From Sphingomonas sp. OV641 (lineage in GTDB: Bacteria; Pseudomonadota; Alphaproteobacteria; Sphingomonadales; Sphingomonadaceae), in assembly GCF_900109205.1 (NCBI RefSeq), contig NZ_FNZB01000001.1, forward strand, positions 496,001-560,000: DNA of 64,000 bases, in the 5' to 3' direction. Both the position numbers and the translations under genes were made by a program. Below the pieces are notes generated by a model. It made no database searches. It was not told the DNA's origin and worked only from the letters and a program-made list of their open reading frames with translations. Shown piece by piece: positions 1 to 9,192 of the stretch; position 1 is the stretch's first letter, and each line of letters starts with the position of its first letter.

Positions 1-768
1 ATAGCCCGTGGCGTTCCAGTCGCGATCGACCTCGAAGATGCCATCGCGATGCGCCAGTTCCGCGTTGAGGAGCAGGTGGCCGCGACCCTCGCTGCCCCAG
101 GAGAGGCCGCCGGTGACCGAGAAGGAGTAATTGGCGCCGTCGCCCTCGCCGGTGATGCCGCTGTCGATCGCGACCTTCAGCCCGGTATACTTCTTGTCGA
201 GCACAAAGTTGACCACGCCGGCCACCGCATCCGACCCATAGGCGGACGATGCGCCGCCAGTGACGACCTCGACGCTCTTGATCAGCGCCTGCGGGATCGT
301 GTTGACGTCGACAAGGCCAGTGACGGTCGAAGCGACCGAGCGGCGGCCGTCGAGGAGCACCAGCGTGCGCGTCTCGTTAAGGTTACGCAGGTTAAGCGCG
401 TTGATGCCGGCCTGACCGCTGGACAGGTTCAGGCGCGAGTTGGACGGACGCGTGGAGCCAGCGAGCGCGGGCAATTGGTTCACGAAATCCGCGACGTTGT
501 TCGACGGCGAGGAATTCTGGATTTCCTCCTGCGTCAGAACGGTGAGCGGGGTCGGCGCCTGGAAACCATCACGCACGATGCGCGTGCCGGTGACGACCAC
601 GTCGGGCCCGCTGCTGTCATCGCTGGTGCCGGGCGCCGGATCGCCGATCTGCGCCGTTGCGACACTCGACGGCTGCGTTTGTGCCGCTGCTGGTGCGGCG
701 AGGCCGGCGGCCAGGGCAATCAGCCCCGTCGTGCCGAGCATTGCCCTGGACAAGAAAATATCACGCAT
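1..768 (-). CDS. TonB-dependent outer-membrane receptor, N-terminal part (runs off the window)
   Basis: The first 256 residues of an outer-membrane receptor; the gene continues past the left edge. It starts at an ATG (MRDIFLSRAMLG) with a signal peptide ending near AAPAAAQ. A TonB-box-like stretch, DVVVTGTRIVRDG, follows at about residues 50-62, then the plug domain (PTPLTVLTQEEI, LLDGRRSVAS, VEVVTGGASSAYGSDAVAG) and the first barrel strands. This type with a VVVTGTRI box is common in sphingomonads and usually takes up peptides or sugars rather than siderophores, but the substrate cannot be read here. It diverges across 272 bases from the hydrolase/D-amino-acid operon, so it may bring in that operon's substrates. 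That link is inferred from position only. Confidence 0.93.
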   Translation of the reverse strand, partial: MRDIFLSRAMLGTTGLIALAAGLAAPAAAQTQPSSVATAQIGDPAPGTSDDSSGPDVVVTGTRIVRDGFQAPTPLTVLTQEEIQNSSPSNNVADFVNQLPALAGSTRPSNSRLNLSSGQAGINALNLRNLNETRTLVLLDGRRSVASTVTGLVDVNTIPQALIKSVEVVTGGASSAYGSDAVAGVVNFVLDKKYTGLKVAIDSGITGEGDGANYSFSVTGGLSWGSEGRGHLLLNAELAHRDGIFEVDRDWNATGY

Positions 769-1040
769 GTGCCGTCCCCCGAAAGCCCTTGAAACTGAAC
801 CTACCTGCCCGCGTCATGCTGTTGTCGCAGATCGCCGTTACTCTGGAACGTGCCGGTATGGGCGGAAAGGCGTCAAGAGGCGATCAGCTTACGTTTGTTT
901 GTTGATCCATAGATCGCGCATATGGGGCGAGCATTCCGAGCACCGCATAACCGCCTTCTATGAGGTGGGACGCGCTTGTCATGGACGCGCGGCCTGGGAG
1001 GGCGTTAGCCTGCGGCGGGACCCACGACGAAAGGATCGCA

Positions 1041-3374
1041 ATGCTCGACCGGCGCCTGTTTCTGCTTGGCTCCGCGGCGACGGCGCTGGTGTCTGTCGCA
1101 TGCCGCGGCCAGACCGCTCCCGCATCAGGCAGCGTCCAGGTTGAGGGGCTGTCCGCGCCGATCGAGATCATCGACGATCGCTGGGGCGTGCCGCACATCC
1201 GCGCGCAGACCAAGGCGGATGCGTTCTTCGGACAGGGTTACGTCGTCGCGCGTGACCGGCTGTTCCAGATCGACCTGGGGCACCGGCGCGAGCTGGGCCG
1301 GATGGCAGAGGCGTTCGGGCCCGATTTCGCCAAGCACGATGCGGTGGCGCGGCTGTTCCATTACCGCGGCAACCTGAATGCCGAACTAGCCCGCGTGCCG
1401 GATGAGGTGAGGGCGTGCGTTGCCGGCTATGTCGCCGGCATCAATGCGCGCATCGCCGAGGTCGAAAAAGATCCTGCGCTGCTGCCGCTTGAATATCGCA
1501 TCCTGGGCGTGATGCCGCTGCGCTGGGACATACGCGACCTGGTCCGCGCGCGCGGCAGCGCGATCGGCAATGCGGATGACGAGATCCGCCGCGCCAAGCT
1601 CGCGTCGCTGGGGCTTTTGGAGCTGGACGCGGTAGTTGCGCCGCTGCGCCCGGCGTGGAAGCTGGAGGTGCCGGCCGGGCTTGACGTGTCCAAGGTGTCC
1701 GACACGGATCTTGGCGTGCTGCAGATCGGGCGACTGCCGTTCGGTCCCGATACCCCGACGCGCGATCCGGACGAGCAGCTCGACCGGTCTCAGGCGGGGT
1801 CCAACGCCTGGACGGTCGCCGGCAGCCGCACGGCGACGGGGCGACCGATCCTGGCCAACGACCCGCACCTTGGCATCGGCGGCTTCGGGCCGCGGCACGT
1901 GGCGCATCTGACCGCACCGGGGCTGGACGTGATCGGCGGCGGGGCGCCAGGCCTTGCCGGGATCATGCAGGGGCATACCGATCGCTTCGCCTTCGGGCGC
2001 ACCAACTTTCACATCGATCAGCAGGATCTGTTCGTCCTGGAGCTCGATCCGAACGACCCGGAACGCTATCGCCACAATGGCGGGTGGAAGCGGTTCGCGC
2101 GGTTCGAGGACAGGATCGCGGTGAAAGGCGGGCCGGCGGAGACGGTCGTCCTGCGGCATGCCGAACAAGGACCGGTGGTGATGCACGATCCGGCGCGCGG
2201 TCGGGCAACGGTGATCGGGTCGATCGGAATGCAAGCCGGCGGATCGGGTTCGTTCGCCATGGTGGCGATCAACCTGTCGCGCGACTGGAACAGCTTAAAG
2301 GAAGCGTTCAAGCTGCATCCATCGCCCACCAACTTCCATTATGCCGATGTGGAGGGGAACCACGGCTGGCAAGTGATCGGCTTCGTGCCGCAGCGAAAGA
2401 AGGGTGACGGGCTGATGCCGGTGCCGGGCGACGGGCGGTACGACTGGACCGGCTATCGTGATTTCCGTGCGCTGCCGAGCGAGTATAATCCGGCAAAGGG
2501 CTGGTTCGCCTCTGCCAACCAGAACAATTTGCCGGCCGGCTGGCCGCGCGATCGCATTCCCGCGTTCTCGTTCCGCGATCCGTATCGATATGAGCGGGTG
2601 GCCGACGTGCTGGCATCGCAGCCGCGGCACTCGGTGGCGGACAGTGTGGCGCTGCAGTTCGATACGCTCTCCACGCCAGCGAAGCAGTTCCTGGCGCTGC
2701 TGCCGAAGCAGCCGTCCGCAGGTGCGGCGGCTGCGGTGCGCTTGCTCGCCGGCTGGGACGCGCGGCTCGACAAGGAGAGCGGGGCCGCGGCGCTGTACGA
2801 GATCGTGTGGCGGAACCTGAGCGAGCGGATGCTGGCGGCGATCGTCCCTGAGCGGGCGAGCGATCTGGTGGACGAGATCGCGCCATCCGAACTGCTGCGC
2901 CGTGCCGCGAGCCGGCCGGCGATGGTCGACGCGGCGCTGGCAAGCGGATGGAGCGAAGCGCAACGGCTGCTCGGCCCCGATCCGGCAAAGTGGCGCTGGG
3001 GCAAGCTCCACCAAGTGCGGATCGCGCATCCGCTGTCCAGCATTCCCGCAATCGCGGCGGCTTTCCCGGCGATCGAGGGCGAGGGATCGGGCGGCGACAG
3101 CTATACGGTCATGGCGCGGTGGCTGGGCGGGGGGCCAGGCTGGCGCACCGGCGGCGGCGCAAGCTATGTGCAGGTGATCGACGTGGGGGATTGGGACAAA
3201 TCGGTGATGCTGAACTTGCCTGGGCAATCGAACGATCCACGCTCGCGGCATTATCGGGATCAATATGCGCCGTGGATCAAGGGCGAGATGCAGCCGATGA
3301 CGTTCAGCCGCGCGGCGGTGGATGCGGCGGCGGCGACACGCGCCACGCTGATGCCGAAGGCGGGCGGACAGTGA
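1041..3374 (+). CDS. Penicillin-acylase-family (Ntn-hydrolase) amidase, exported
   Basis: A 777-residue member of the penicillin acylase/acyl-homoserine-lactone acylase family (peptidase S45). These enzymes self-cleave into two subunits and hydrolyse amide bonds of N-acylated substrates. The N-terminus, MLDRRLFLLGSAATALVSVAC, looks like a Tat- or lipoprotein-type export signal with Cys about residue 21. The alpha part has DRWGVPHIRAQT and ARDRLFQIDL. The nucleophile should be Ser254 in GSNAW, followed by LANDPHLG. I chose the ATG preceded by AAGGAT; an in-frame ATG 81 bases upstream would add a non-signal stretch. Its stop overlaps the next start by one base. The true substrate is unknown; N-acyl amino acids or muropeptides are suggested by the neighbours. 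Confidence 0.9.
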   Translation: MLDRRLFLLGSAATALVSVACRGQTAPASGSVQVEGLSAPIEIIDDRWGVPHIRAQTKADAFFGQGYVVARDRLFQIDLGHRRELGRMAEAFGPDFAKHDAVARLFHYRGNLNAELARVPDEVRACVAGYVAGINARIAEVEKDPALLPLEYRILGVMPLRWDIRDLVRARGSAIGNADDEIRRAKLASLGLLELDAVVAPLRPAWKLEVPAGLDVSKVSDTDLGVLQIGRLPFGPDTPTRDPDEQLDRSQAGSNAWTVAGSRTATGRPILANDPHLGIGGFGPRHVAHLTAPGLDVIGGGAPGLAGIMQGHTDRFAFGRTNFHIDQQDLFVLELDPNDPERYRHNGGWKRFARFEDRIAVKGGPAETVVLRHAEQGPVVMHDPARGRATVIGSIGMQAGGSGSFAMVAINLSRDWNSLKEAFKLHPSPTNFHYADVEGNHGWQVIGFVPQRKKGDGLMPVPGDGRYDWTGYRDFRALPSEYNPAKGWFASANQNNLPAGWPRDRIPAFSFRDPYRYERVADVLASQPRHSVADSVALQFDTLSTPAKQFLALLPKQPSAGAAAAVRLLAGWDARLDKESGAAALYEIVWRNLSERMLAAIVPERASDLVDEIAPSELLRRAASRPAMVDAALASGWSEAQRLLGPDPAKWRWGKLHQVRIAHPLSSIPAIAAAFPAIEGEGSGGDSYTVMARWLGGGPGWRTGGGASYVQVIDVGDWDKSVMLNLPGQSNDPRSRHYRDQYAPWIKGEMQPMTFSRAAVDAAAATRATLMPKAGGQ

Positions 3375-4969
3375 TGGGCGGGAATGCACGCTCCGGACTG
3401 GCGCTGGCTTCGCTCTTGGCGATCGGTGCAGCGGGTCAGCCGAAGGTGGATGTCGTGATCCGCGGCGGGACGATCTACACCGGCGCGGAGACACCGCCGA
3501 TTACCGGTGACGTGGAGATCGCCGGAGATCGCATTGTCTATGTCGGCCCGACGCGCGGAACGGCTGCCGGGCAGATCGTGGAGGCGAAAGGGCAGATCGT
3601 CGCGCCTGGCTTCATCGACGCGCATACGCATCCGGACAGCTACATCCGGTCCGACGATCCGAAGATGCGGCTGAACCTGCCGTGGCTGGCGCAGGGTGTA
3701 TCCACCATCGTGATCGGCGTCGATGGCTATGGCACGCCAGATGTGGGGAACGATGCGCGAAAGCTGGAGGCGAGCGGGATCGGCACCAATGTGGCGCCGT
3801 TCGTCGGCTTCGGCGGGATCCGGCAGCGCGTGCTGGGCAAGGCGGATCGGGCGCCGACGCCGCCCGAACTCGCCGAGGAGAAGCGGCTGGCGGCCAAGGC
3901 CATGTGCGAGGGCGCCTATGGCCTTTCCGCCGGGCTGTTCTATCCGCCGCAGAGCTTCGCCAAAACGGATGAGGTCGCGGCGGTGGCGGCTGAGGTGGGC
4001 AAGCGCGGCGGCATGTATGACAGCCACCAGCGCGACGAATCGAACTACAACATCGGCCTGATCGCCTCCACCAAGGAAGCGATCGAGATCGGCCGGCGAG
4101 CCGGGGCGCCGGTGCATTTCGCGCACCTGAAGGCGCTGGGCGTCGACCTGCATGGCAAGGCGCCCGAACTGATCCGCACGATCGAGGAAGCGCGCGCCGC
4201 CGGGCAGGAGGTGACGGCTGATCAATATCCCTGGCTCGCCTCAGGCTCGAGCGTCGATGCATCGCTGGTGCCGGGCTGGGCGGTGGATGGCGGCTATCAG
4301 GCGATGATCAAGCGGTTCGATACGCCCGAGACCATGGCGCGGATCAAGGCGGAAATGCGCGAGAATTTGCGGCGCAGGGGCGGGGCGGAGTCGCTGCTGC
4401 TGATCTCGCAAGGGCAGCCGTGGACCGGCAAGACGCTGGCGCAGATGGCGACGACGTGGCAGCTTGATCCGATCGACGCCGCGATCCGCATCCTGCGTGT
4501 CCCGAACGCAAAGGGCACCGATCCAGCGGGAGCGGGCGTCGCGAGCTTCAACATGGCAGAGCGCGATGTCGATCTGATCATGAAGCAGCCGTGGGTGGTC
4601 ACGTCATCGGACGGGTCGAACGGCCATCCCCGGCAATATGCGACCTTTCCCAAGCTTTATCAGGACTATGTCTTGAAGCGGCCGGTGATCACCATGGCGC
4701 AGTTCATCCGCCGTTCGACCGGTGCGACGGCCGACATGTATCGGATCAAGGATCGGGGATATCTGAGGGCCGGGGCCTTTGCGGACGTGGTGGTGTTCGA
4801 CCCGGCCGGCTATGCGCCGCGCGCCGATTTCGTCCGTCCGCGCGAGCCAAGCGCGGGTGTCACGGCATTGTTCGTCAACGGGCGGCTGGCGCTGAAGAAC
4901 GGCGCCGTCACCGGAACGGCTGCGGGCCGCGCGCTGCTGCGTTCGCGGCCGGCGAATTGCGAGCAATAG
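3374..4969 (+). CDS. N-acyl-D-amino-acid deacylase (amidohydrolase family 3), exported
   Basis: A 531-residue metal-dependent amidohydrolase of the D-aminoacylase type, which removes the acyl group from N-acyl-D-amino acids. It starts with a hydrophobic signal-like segment (GLALASLLAIGAAGQ). The metal-binding HxH is His84-Thr-His86 in DAHTHPD. Later blocks fit the family: MYDSHQRDES, HFAHLKALG, VVTSSDGSNGHPRQYATF and the C-terminal GAFADVVVFDPAGYAP. The start overlaps the stop of the acylase gene (TGATG), implying translational coupling. Beside dgcN/dgcA it may provide free D-amino acids or deacetylate N-acetyl-glutamate. The family assignment is strong, the substrate is inferred. Confidence 0.9.
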   Translation: MGGNARSGLALASLLAIGAAGQPKVDVVIRGGTIYTGAETPPITGDVEIAGDRIVYVGPTRGTAAGQIVEAKGQIVAPGFIDAHTHPDSYIRSDDPKMRLNLPWLAQGVSTIVIGVDGYGTPDVGNDARKLEASGIGTNVAPFVGFGGIRQRVLGKADRAPTPPELAEEKRLAAKAMCEGAYGLSAGLFYPPQSFAKTDEVAAVAAEVGKRGGMYDSHQRDESNYNIGLIASTKEAIEIGRRAGAPVHFAHLKALGVDLHGKAPELIRTIEEARAAGQEVTADQYPWLASGSSVDASLVPGWAVDGGYQAMIKRFDTPETMARIKAEMRENLRRRGGAESLLLISQGQPWTGKTLAQMATTWQLDPIDAAIRILRVPNAKGTDPAGAGVASFNMAERDVDLIMKQPWVVTSSDGSNGHPRQYATFPKLYQDYVLKRPVITMAQFIRRSTGATADMYRIKDRGYLRAGAFADVVVFDPAGYAPRADFVRPREPSAGVTALFVNGRLALKNGAVTGTAAGRALLRSRPANCEQ

Positions 4970-5039
4970 CCTCGCGTTATAGGCACAGATGCGAGCGCGA
5001 TTGGCAGGGTGCCGCAAGCGCCATCTATCGTCCTGCACC

Positions 5040-6059
5040 ATGACCATTCCGGCTCCATACCTGCTGTACCTCGGCCATTCGGACGACGAATTCGGCCTGA
5101 AGACCTCGCGCGGTCTCGCCACGTTCCGACGCGAGGATTGCGTTGGCGAGTGGCGTCACGACGATTGCCCGTTCAGCTTCGATCTGCCGCGCATGGACGC
5201 GGCGGCGGGCGCAGCGGCGGGCGCGAAGACGCTGGTGCTGGGCATCGCCAATGCCGGGGGCCGCTTCCCCGAATGGATGATGGAGGACGCACTGGCGGCA
5301 ATCGCGGCCGGGATGAACCTTGCCTGCGGGCTTCACCAGCGGCTGAAAGACGAGCCGCGGCTGGTCGCGGCGGCAAAGGCAGCGGGTGTCCAGCTGTTCG
5401 ACGTGCGCGATCCTCGGCCGGACCTGCCGGTCGGCAATGGCAAAAAGCGTGCGGGCAAGCGTCTGCTGACGGTCGGCACCGATTGCTCGGTCGGCAAGAT
5501 GTACACCACCTTGTGCCTGCGCGATGCGCTGCGCAGCCGCGGGATCACGGCGGATTTTCGCGCTACCGGGCAGACCGGCATCCTGATCGCGGGCGACGGC
5601 GTGCCGCTCGACGCGGTGGTGGCGGATTTCATCGCCGGCGCAATCGAGGATCTGGCGCCAGCACGCGAAGATGACGGCTGGGACCTGATCGAGGGACAGG
5701 GCTCGCTGTTCCATCCGGCCTTCGCGGGCGTTTCCACCGGGCTGCTTCATGGTGCGCAGGCGCAGGCACTGGTGATGTGCCATGACCCGACCCGCCCGCA
5801 TATGCGTGGCCTGCCGCATTATCCGCTGGTCGATCTCGCCGAGTGCATCGAGGCAAACCTGCGCGTCGCACGGCTGACCAGTGCTTCGGTGCGCTTTGTC
5901 GGCATCGCGCTCAACACCGCGAAACTGGAGGAAGCGGAGGCGCGGCGCCTGCTGGCGGCGACCGCTGACGAACATGGCTTGCCCTGCACCGATCCGTTCC
6001 GTTTCGGTGCCGATCCGATCATCGATCATCTGCTGGACGGCAATGCTTCGCACGCTTGA
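5040..6059 (+). CDS. dgcN: DgcN-like D-glutamate N-acetyltransferase (DUF1611 family)
   Basis: A 339-residue DUF1611-family protein with a P-loop-like motif, VGTDCSVGKMYTT (Lys153), and further blocks IEGQGSLFHPAFAGVSTGLLHG and PRPHMRGLPHYP-like residues (actual TRPHMRGLPHYPL). The family member DgcN was reported in Pseudoalteromonas to acetylate D-glutamate to N-acetyl-D-glutamate, working with the racemase DgcA; the adjacent gene here fits DgcA, which supports the call. The ATG at the start of MTIPAPYLLYLGHSDD was chosen because the sequence upstream (MRARLAGCRKRH...) does not look like the family N-terminus. No strong Shine-Dalgarno is visible. It overlaps dgcA by 17 bases. Confidence 0.83.
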   Translation: MTIPAPYLLYLGHSDDEFGLKTSRGLATFRREDCVGEWRHDDCPFSFDLPRMDAAAGAAAGAKTLVLGIANAGGRFPEWMMEDALAAIAAGMNLACGLHQRLKDEPRLVAAAKAAGVQLFDVRDPRPDLPVGNGKKRAGKRLLTVGTDCSVGKMYTTLCLRDALRSRGITADFRATGQTGILIAGDGVPLDAVVADFIAGAIEDLAPAREDDGWDLIEGQGSLFHPAFAGVSTGLLHGAQAQALVMCHDPTRPHMRGLPHYPLVDLAECIEANLRVARLTSASVRFVGIALNTAKLEEAEARRLLAATADEHGLPCTDPFRFGADPIIDHLLDGNASHA

Positions 6060-7035
6060 CGCCCGCCACGACGGCTTTCCGCTGCATACTCCGTTCCGCA
6101 TCTCGCGCGGGGTGAAGACGGTTGCCGATGTCGTGACTGTCACGGTGCGGCAGGGCGATCACGCCGGCATGGGCGAGGGTGTTCCCTATCCGCGCTACGG
6201 CGAGACGGTTGAAGGCTCGCTTGCTGCAATCGAAAGCGTTCGCGAGCTGATCGAGGGCGGCGCATCGCGCGAGGAACTGGCGACAGCGATGCCGGCCGGC
6301 GCCGCACGCAACGCGGTGGATTGCGCGCTGTGGGATCTGGAAGCCAAGCTGGCCGGGACAAGTGTCGCCGCGCTCGCCATGCGCGCCGCGCCGCAGCCGC
6401 TTGCCTCCGCGATCACGATCGGCATCGACACGCCAGACGCAATGGCGCAGGTGGCCGCGCGTCACGCGTCGGTGCCGCTGCTGAAGGTCAAGGTGAACCG
6501 GGAAGAGGCGGAGGCGCAGCTTGCCGCCGTTCGCGCGGTCGCCCCCAAACCCCGGCTGATCGTCGACCCGAACGAAAGCTGGCGTGTTGAGGATGTCGCG
6601 CGCTGGCAGGACTTGCTGGTGCAGTATCGCGTGGATCTGCTGGAGCAGCCGGTGCCCGCCGACGATGACGCGGGCCTTGAGGGGCTGGGCAGCCGTATCC
6701 CGATCTGTGCCGACGAGGCGCTGCATACGCGAGCGGACCTGCCGCGGCTGCGCGGCCGATATGATTACGTCAACATCAAGCTCGACAAGACCGGTGGTCT
6801 GACCGAAGCCCTGGCGCTGGCCGACGCGGCGCTGGGGATGGGATTTGGTTTGATGGTGGGGTGCATGGTGTCTTCCTCGCTTGGCATCGCGCCGGCGATG
6901 CTGGTGGCGGAGCAGGCGTCGTTCGTTGATCTGGATGGCCCGCTGTGGCTGGCCGCTGATCGCGCGGGCGGGGTGCGGGACGAGGCTGGCTGGATGCAGC
7001 CGCCATCACCGGGCTTCTGGGGAACGCCGGCGTGA
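6043..7035 (+). CDS. dgcA: DgcA-like N-acetyl-D-glutamate racemase (enolase superfamily)
   Basis: A 330-residue enolase-superfamily enzyme of the dipeptide-epimerase subgroup. The KxK base motif is Lys148-Val-Lys150; metal ligands are expected at Asp175 (DPNES), the Glu of LLEQPVP and the Asp of CADEA; the second base is Lys249 in KLDKTGG. In the DgcN/DgcA pathway this enzyme converts N-acetyl-D-Glu to N-acetyl-L-Glu. The alternative is an L-Ala-D/L-Glu epimerase (YcjG type), another murein-peptide enzyme with the same fold. The overlap with a dgcN-type gene favours DgcA. Its stop overlaps the next start (GTGA). Confidence 0.82.
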   Translation: MLRTLDARHDGFPLHTPFRISRGVKTVADVVTVTVRQGDHAGMGEGVPYPRYGETVEGSLAAIESVRELIEGGASREELATAMPAGAARNAVDCALWDLEAKLAGTSVAALAMRAAPQPLASAITIGIDTPDAMAQVAARHASVPLLKVKVNREEAEAQLAAVRAVAPKPRLIVDPNESWRVEDVARWQDLLVQYRVDLLEQPVPADDDAGLEGLGSRIPICADEALHTRADLPRLRGRYDYVNIKLDKTGGLTEALALADAALGMGFGLMVGCMVSSSLGIAPAMLVAEQASFVDLDGPLWLAADRAGGVRDEAGWMQPPSPGFWGTPA

Positions 7036-8282
7036 CCATCCTGCGTGGATGGTTCGCGATAACTTTGTGGAAGCGGGTGGTAGCCGGGCTGGTGCTCGGC
7101 GCGCTTCTCGGCGCGCTGTCGCCCGAAGCCGCGCCGGCGGTGAAGATCGTTGGCGACTTGTTCGTCCGGCTGATCAAGATGCTGGTTGTGCCGGTGGTGC
7201 TGATTACCATCGCTGCAGGGATCGCCGGGCTGGGCGATCCGCGCCGGCTCGGCCCGATCGGCGGGCGTACCATCGGGCTGTTCGCCCTGACGACGCTGAT
7301 CGCGGTGTCGCTGGGCATGGGCGTGGGATTGCTGGTGCGGCCGGGCGAAGGCATCGCCCTAGCCGGGGTGGCGCCGCACGTGCTGGGCGCGGCCGTGTCT
7401 CCGAGCGACCAGCTGCTTTCGATCGTGCCGGCCAACATCATCGAGGCGCTGGCCAAAGGCGACATGCTGGCGATCATCTTCACCGCCATTCTGCTGGGCA
7501 TCGGCAGCGTGCTGGCGGGCGAGGCTGGCAAGCCAGTCGTGGCGCTGCTCCAAGGGCTTGCGGCGGTGTTGCTGCACATCGTGCGGATCGTGATGGAGGT
7601 GACGCCATTCGGTGTGTTCGCCCTCATCGCCAATGCGGTGGCCGCAAACGGGGCGGCGGTGTTCGTCAACGTCGGATGGCTGGCGCTCTGCGTGATTGTC
7701 GCCTCACTGGCGCAGATGCTGGTGGTGCATGCCGGGCTGATCACGCTGATCGCGCGCTTGCCGGTCGTCCGCTTCTTTCGCGGCATCGTGGACGCGCTGG
7801 CGATCGCCTTTTCCACCGCATCCTCGTCCGCCACGCTGCCGGTGGCGCTGCGGGTGGCGCAGGACAATCTTGGCGTGGCGCGTCCGGTTGCCTCCACCGT
7901 GCTGCCGCTCGGAGCGGCGATCGGCAAGGATGGCACAGCGATGTATGTCGGGCTGCTCGGCCAGTTCGCGCTGCAGGCGCTCGGCATCATCCCCGATGCG
8001 CAGATGCTGATCGTGATGCTGGCGACCGGCGCACTGGCGGCGTTCGGCACCGCGCCCGTGCCTTCCGCGTCGCTCTTCATGCTGGCGGCGATGCTTTCCG
8101 CGGTCGGGGTCGCGCCCGAGCAGACGGCGCTGGTGGTCGGGCTGGTGTTGCCGTTCGATCGCCTGCTCGACATGACACGGACCGTGCCATCCGCCTCCGC
8201 CAACCTGACCGTGGCGACGCTGGTGGCGCACGCAGAAGGGGCGCTGGACGAGGCGCGGTTCCGCGGGCGGGTGGCCGAGTGA
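7032..8282 (+). CDS. Dicarboxylate/amino acid:cation symporter (DAACS, GltP/DctA type)
   Basis: A 416-residue inner-membrane symporter of the glutamate/dicarboxylate family. Family marks are a hydrophobic N-terminal half (KMLVVPVVLITIAAGIAGLGD), the serine-rich re-entrant loop TASSSATLPVAL, the GKDGTAMYVG segment matching the NMDGT metal and substrate site, and AAFGTAPVPSASLFM. It starts at a GTG overlapping the dgcA stop by 4 bases. The context suggests import of glutamate, perhaps D-Glu, or a related acidic product. Members of this family also carry aspartate, succinate or tryptophan-like substrates, so specificity is open. Confidence 0.9.
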   Translation: MTILRGWFAITLWKRVVAGLVLGALLGALSPEAAPAVKIVGDLFVRLIKMLVVPVVLITIAAGIAGLGDPRRLGPIGGRTIGLFALTTLIAVSLGMGVGLLVRPGEGIALAGVAPHVLGAAVSPSDQLLSIVPANIIEALAKGDMLAIIFTAILLGIGSVLAGEAGKPVVALLQGLAAVLLHIVRIVMEVTPFGVFALIANAVAANGAAVFVNVGWLALCVIVASLAQMLVVHAGLITLIARLPVVRFFRGIVDALAIAFSTASSSATLPVALRVAQDNLGVARPVASTVLPLGAAIGKDGTAMYVGLLGQFALQALGIIPDAQMLIVMLATGALAAFGTAPVPSASLFMLAAMLSAVGVAPEQTALVVGLVLPFDRLLDMTRTVPSASANLTVATLVAHAEGALDEARFRGRVAE

Positions 8283-8307
8283 GGATCAGGGCGCTAGGAA
8301 AACGGCC

Positions 8308-9192
8308 GTGAACCTGCGCCATATCGAAATCTTCCACGCCGTTTACGTCAACGGCTCCGTGTCCGCCGCGGCCCGCGCGCTCAACGTGTCGCAGCCGTCG
8401 GTGTCGAAAACCCTTCGCCATGCCGAGACCTTGCTGGGGTTCGATCTGTTCCAGCGCATCGGCGGACGGCTGGTGCCGACGGAGGACGCGCACAATCTGT
8501 TCGCCGACGTGGCGGAGATCCAGGAGCGGGTGCGCGCGCTGCGCGAGGCCGGGCGCAACATGCGGACAGGCGGGGGCGGGCGGCTGCGTATTTCCGCCTT
8601 GCCGAGCCTGGCCCTGGGTGCCCTGCCTGCGGCGGTGTCGCGCTTTCTCGAGCGTCATCCCGACGTTCACTTCGATCTTCAGACCGTTCACCACGACGAT
8701 CTGCTCCGCAAGCTCTACGAACGCGAGACGGACATCGCCATCGCCAGCGAACCGCCGCACGGCGCCGCGCTGAGCAACACCTGGCTCGGCGAGGGGGAAC
8801 TCGTCGTCCTGTATCGCGAGGCGGAAATGCCGGACGCTCCGGCGCGGGTGGAGTTGTCGGAGCTCAGCAATCGTCGCTTCATCTCGCTGGCGGGCAGCGG
8901 GCCGATCGGCACGCTGTTGACGGATGAGCTGGATCGGCTGGGCATCGCGGTGGACGAGGCGGTGGTCGCGCGGACCTTCTACATCGCCGCCGCGCTGGTG
9001 CGCGCAGGGGTGGGCATCACGGTGGTGGACAGTTTCACGGCGGAGGCGTGGCTTTCCCCAGGGCTAGCCATGCGGCCGCTGAAGCCTTCGCTGACGTTCG
9101 ACGTGCACGCCATTCATCTGCTGGACCGGCCGCCATCGGCGCTGGCGAGCGAGTTTCTGGCGGTCCTTCGAGAGGAGATCGATACCGAATGA
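8308..9192 (+). CDS. LysR-family transcriptional regulator
   Basis: A 294-residue LysR regulator with an N-terminal winged helix-turn-helix (MNLRHIEIFHAVYVNGSVSAA then SQPSVSKTLRHAE, residues about 1-60) and a periplasmic-binding-protein-like effector domain from about residue 95. It starts at a GTG 25 bases after the symporter stop, with AGGA in front. It is the last but one gene of the D-glutamate operon and overlaps dacB by 4 bases, so it probably controls the operon that contains it. The published D-Glu pathway has a regulator, DgcR; whether this is its orthologue is not shown by the sequence. Confidence 0.93.
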   Translation: MNLRHIEIFHAVYVNGSVSAAARALNVSQPSVSKTLRHAETLLGFDLFQRIGGRLVPTEDAHNLFADVAEIQERVRALREAGRNMRTGGGGRLRISALPSLALGALPAAVSRFLERHPDVHFDLQTVHHDDLLRKLYERETDIAIASEPPHGAALSNTWLGEGELVVLYREAEMPDAPARVELSELSNRRFISLAGSGPIGTLLTDELDRLGIAVDEAVVARTFYIAAALVRAGVGITVVDSFTAEAWLSPGLAMRPLKPSLTFDVHAIHLLDRPPSALASEFLAVLREEIDTE

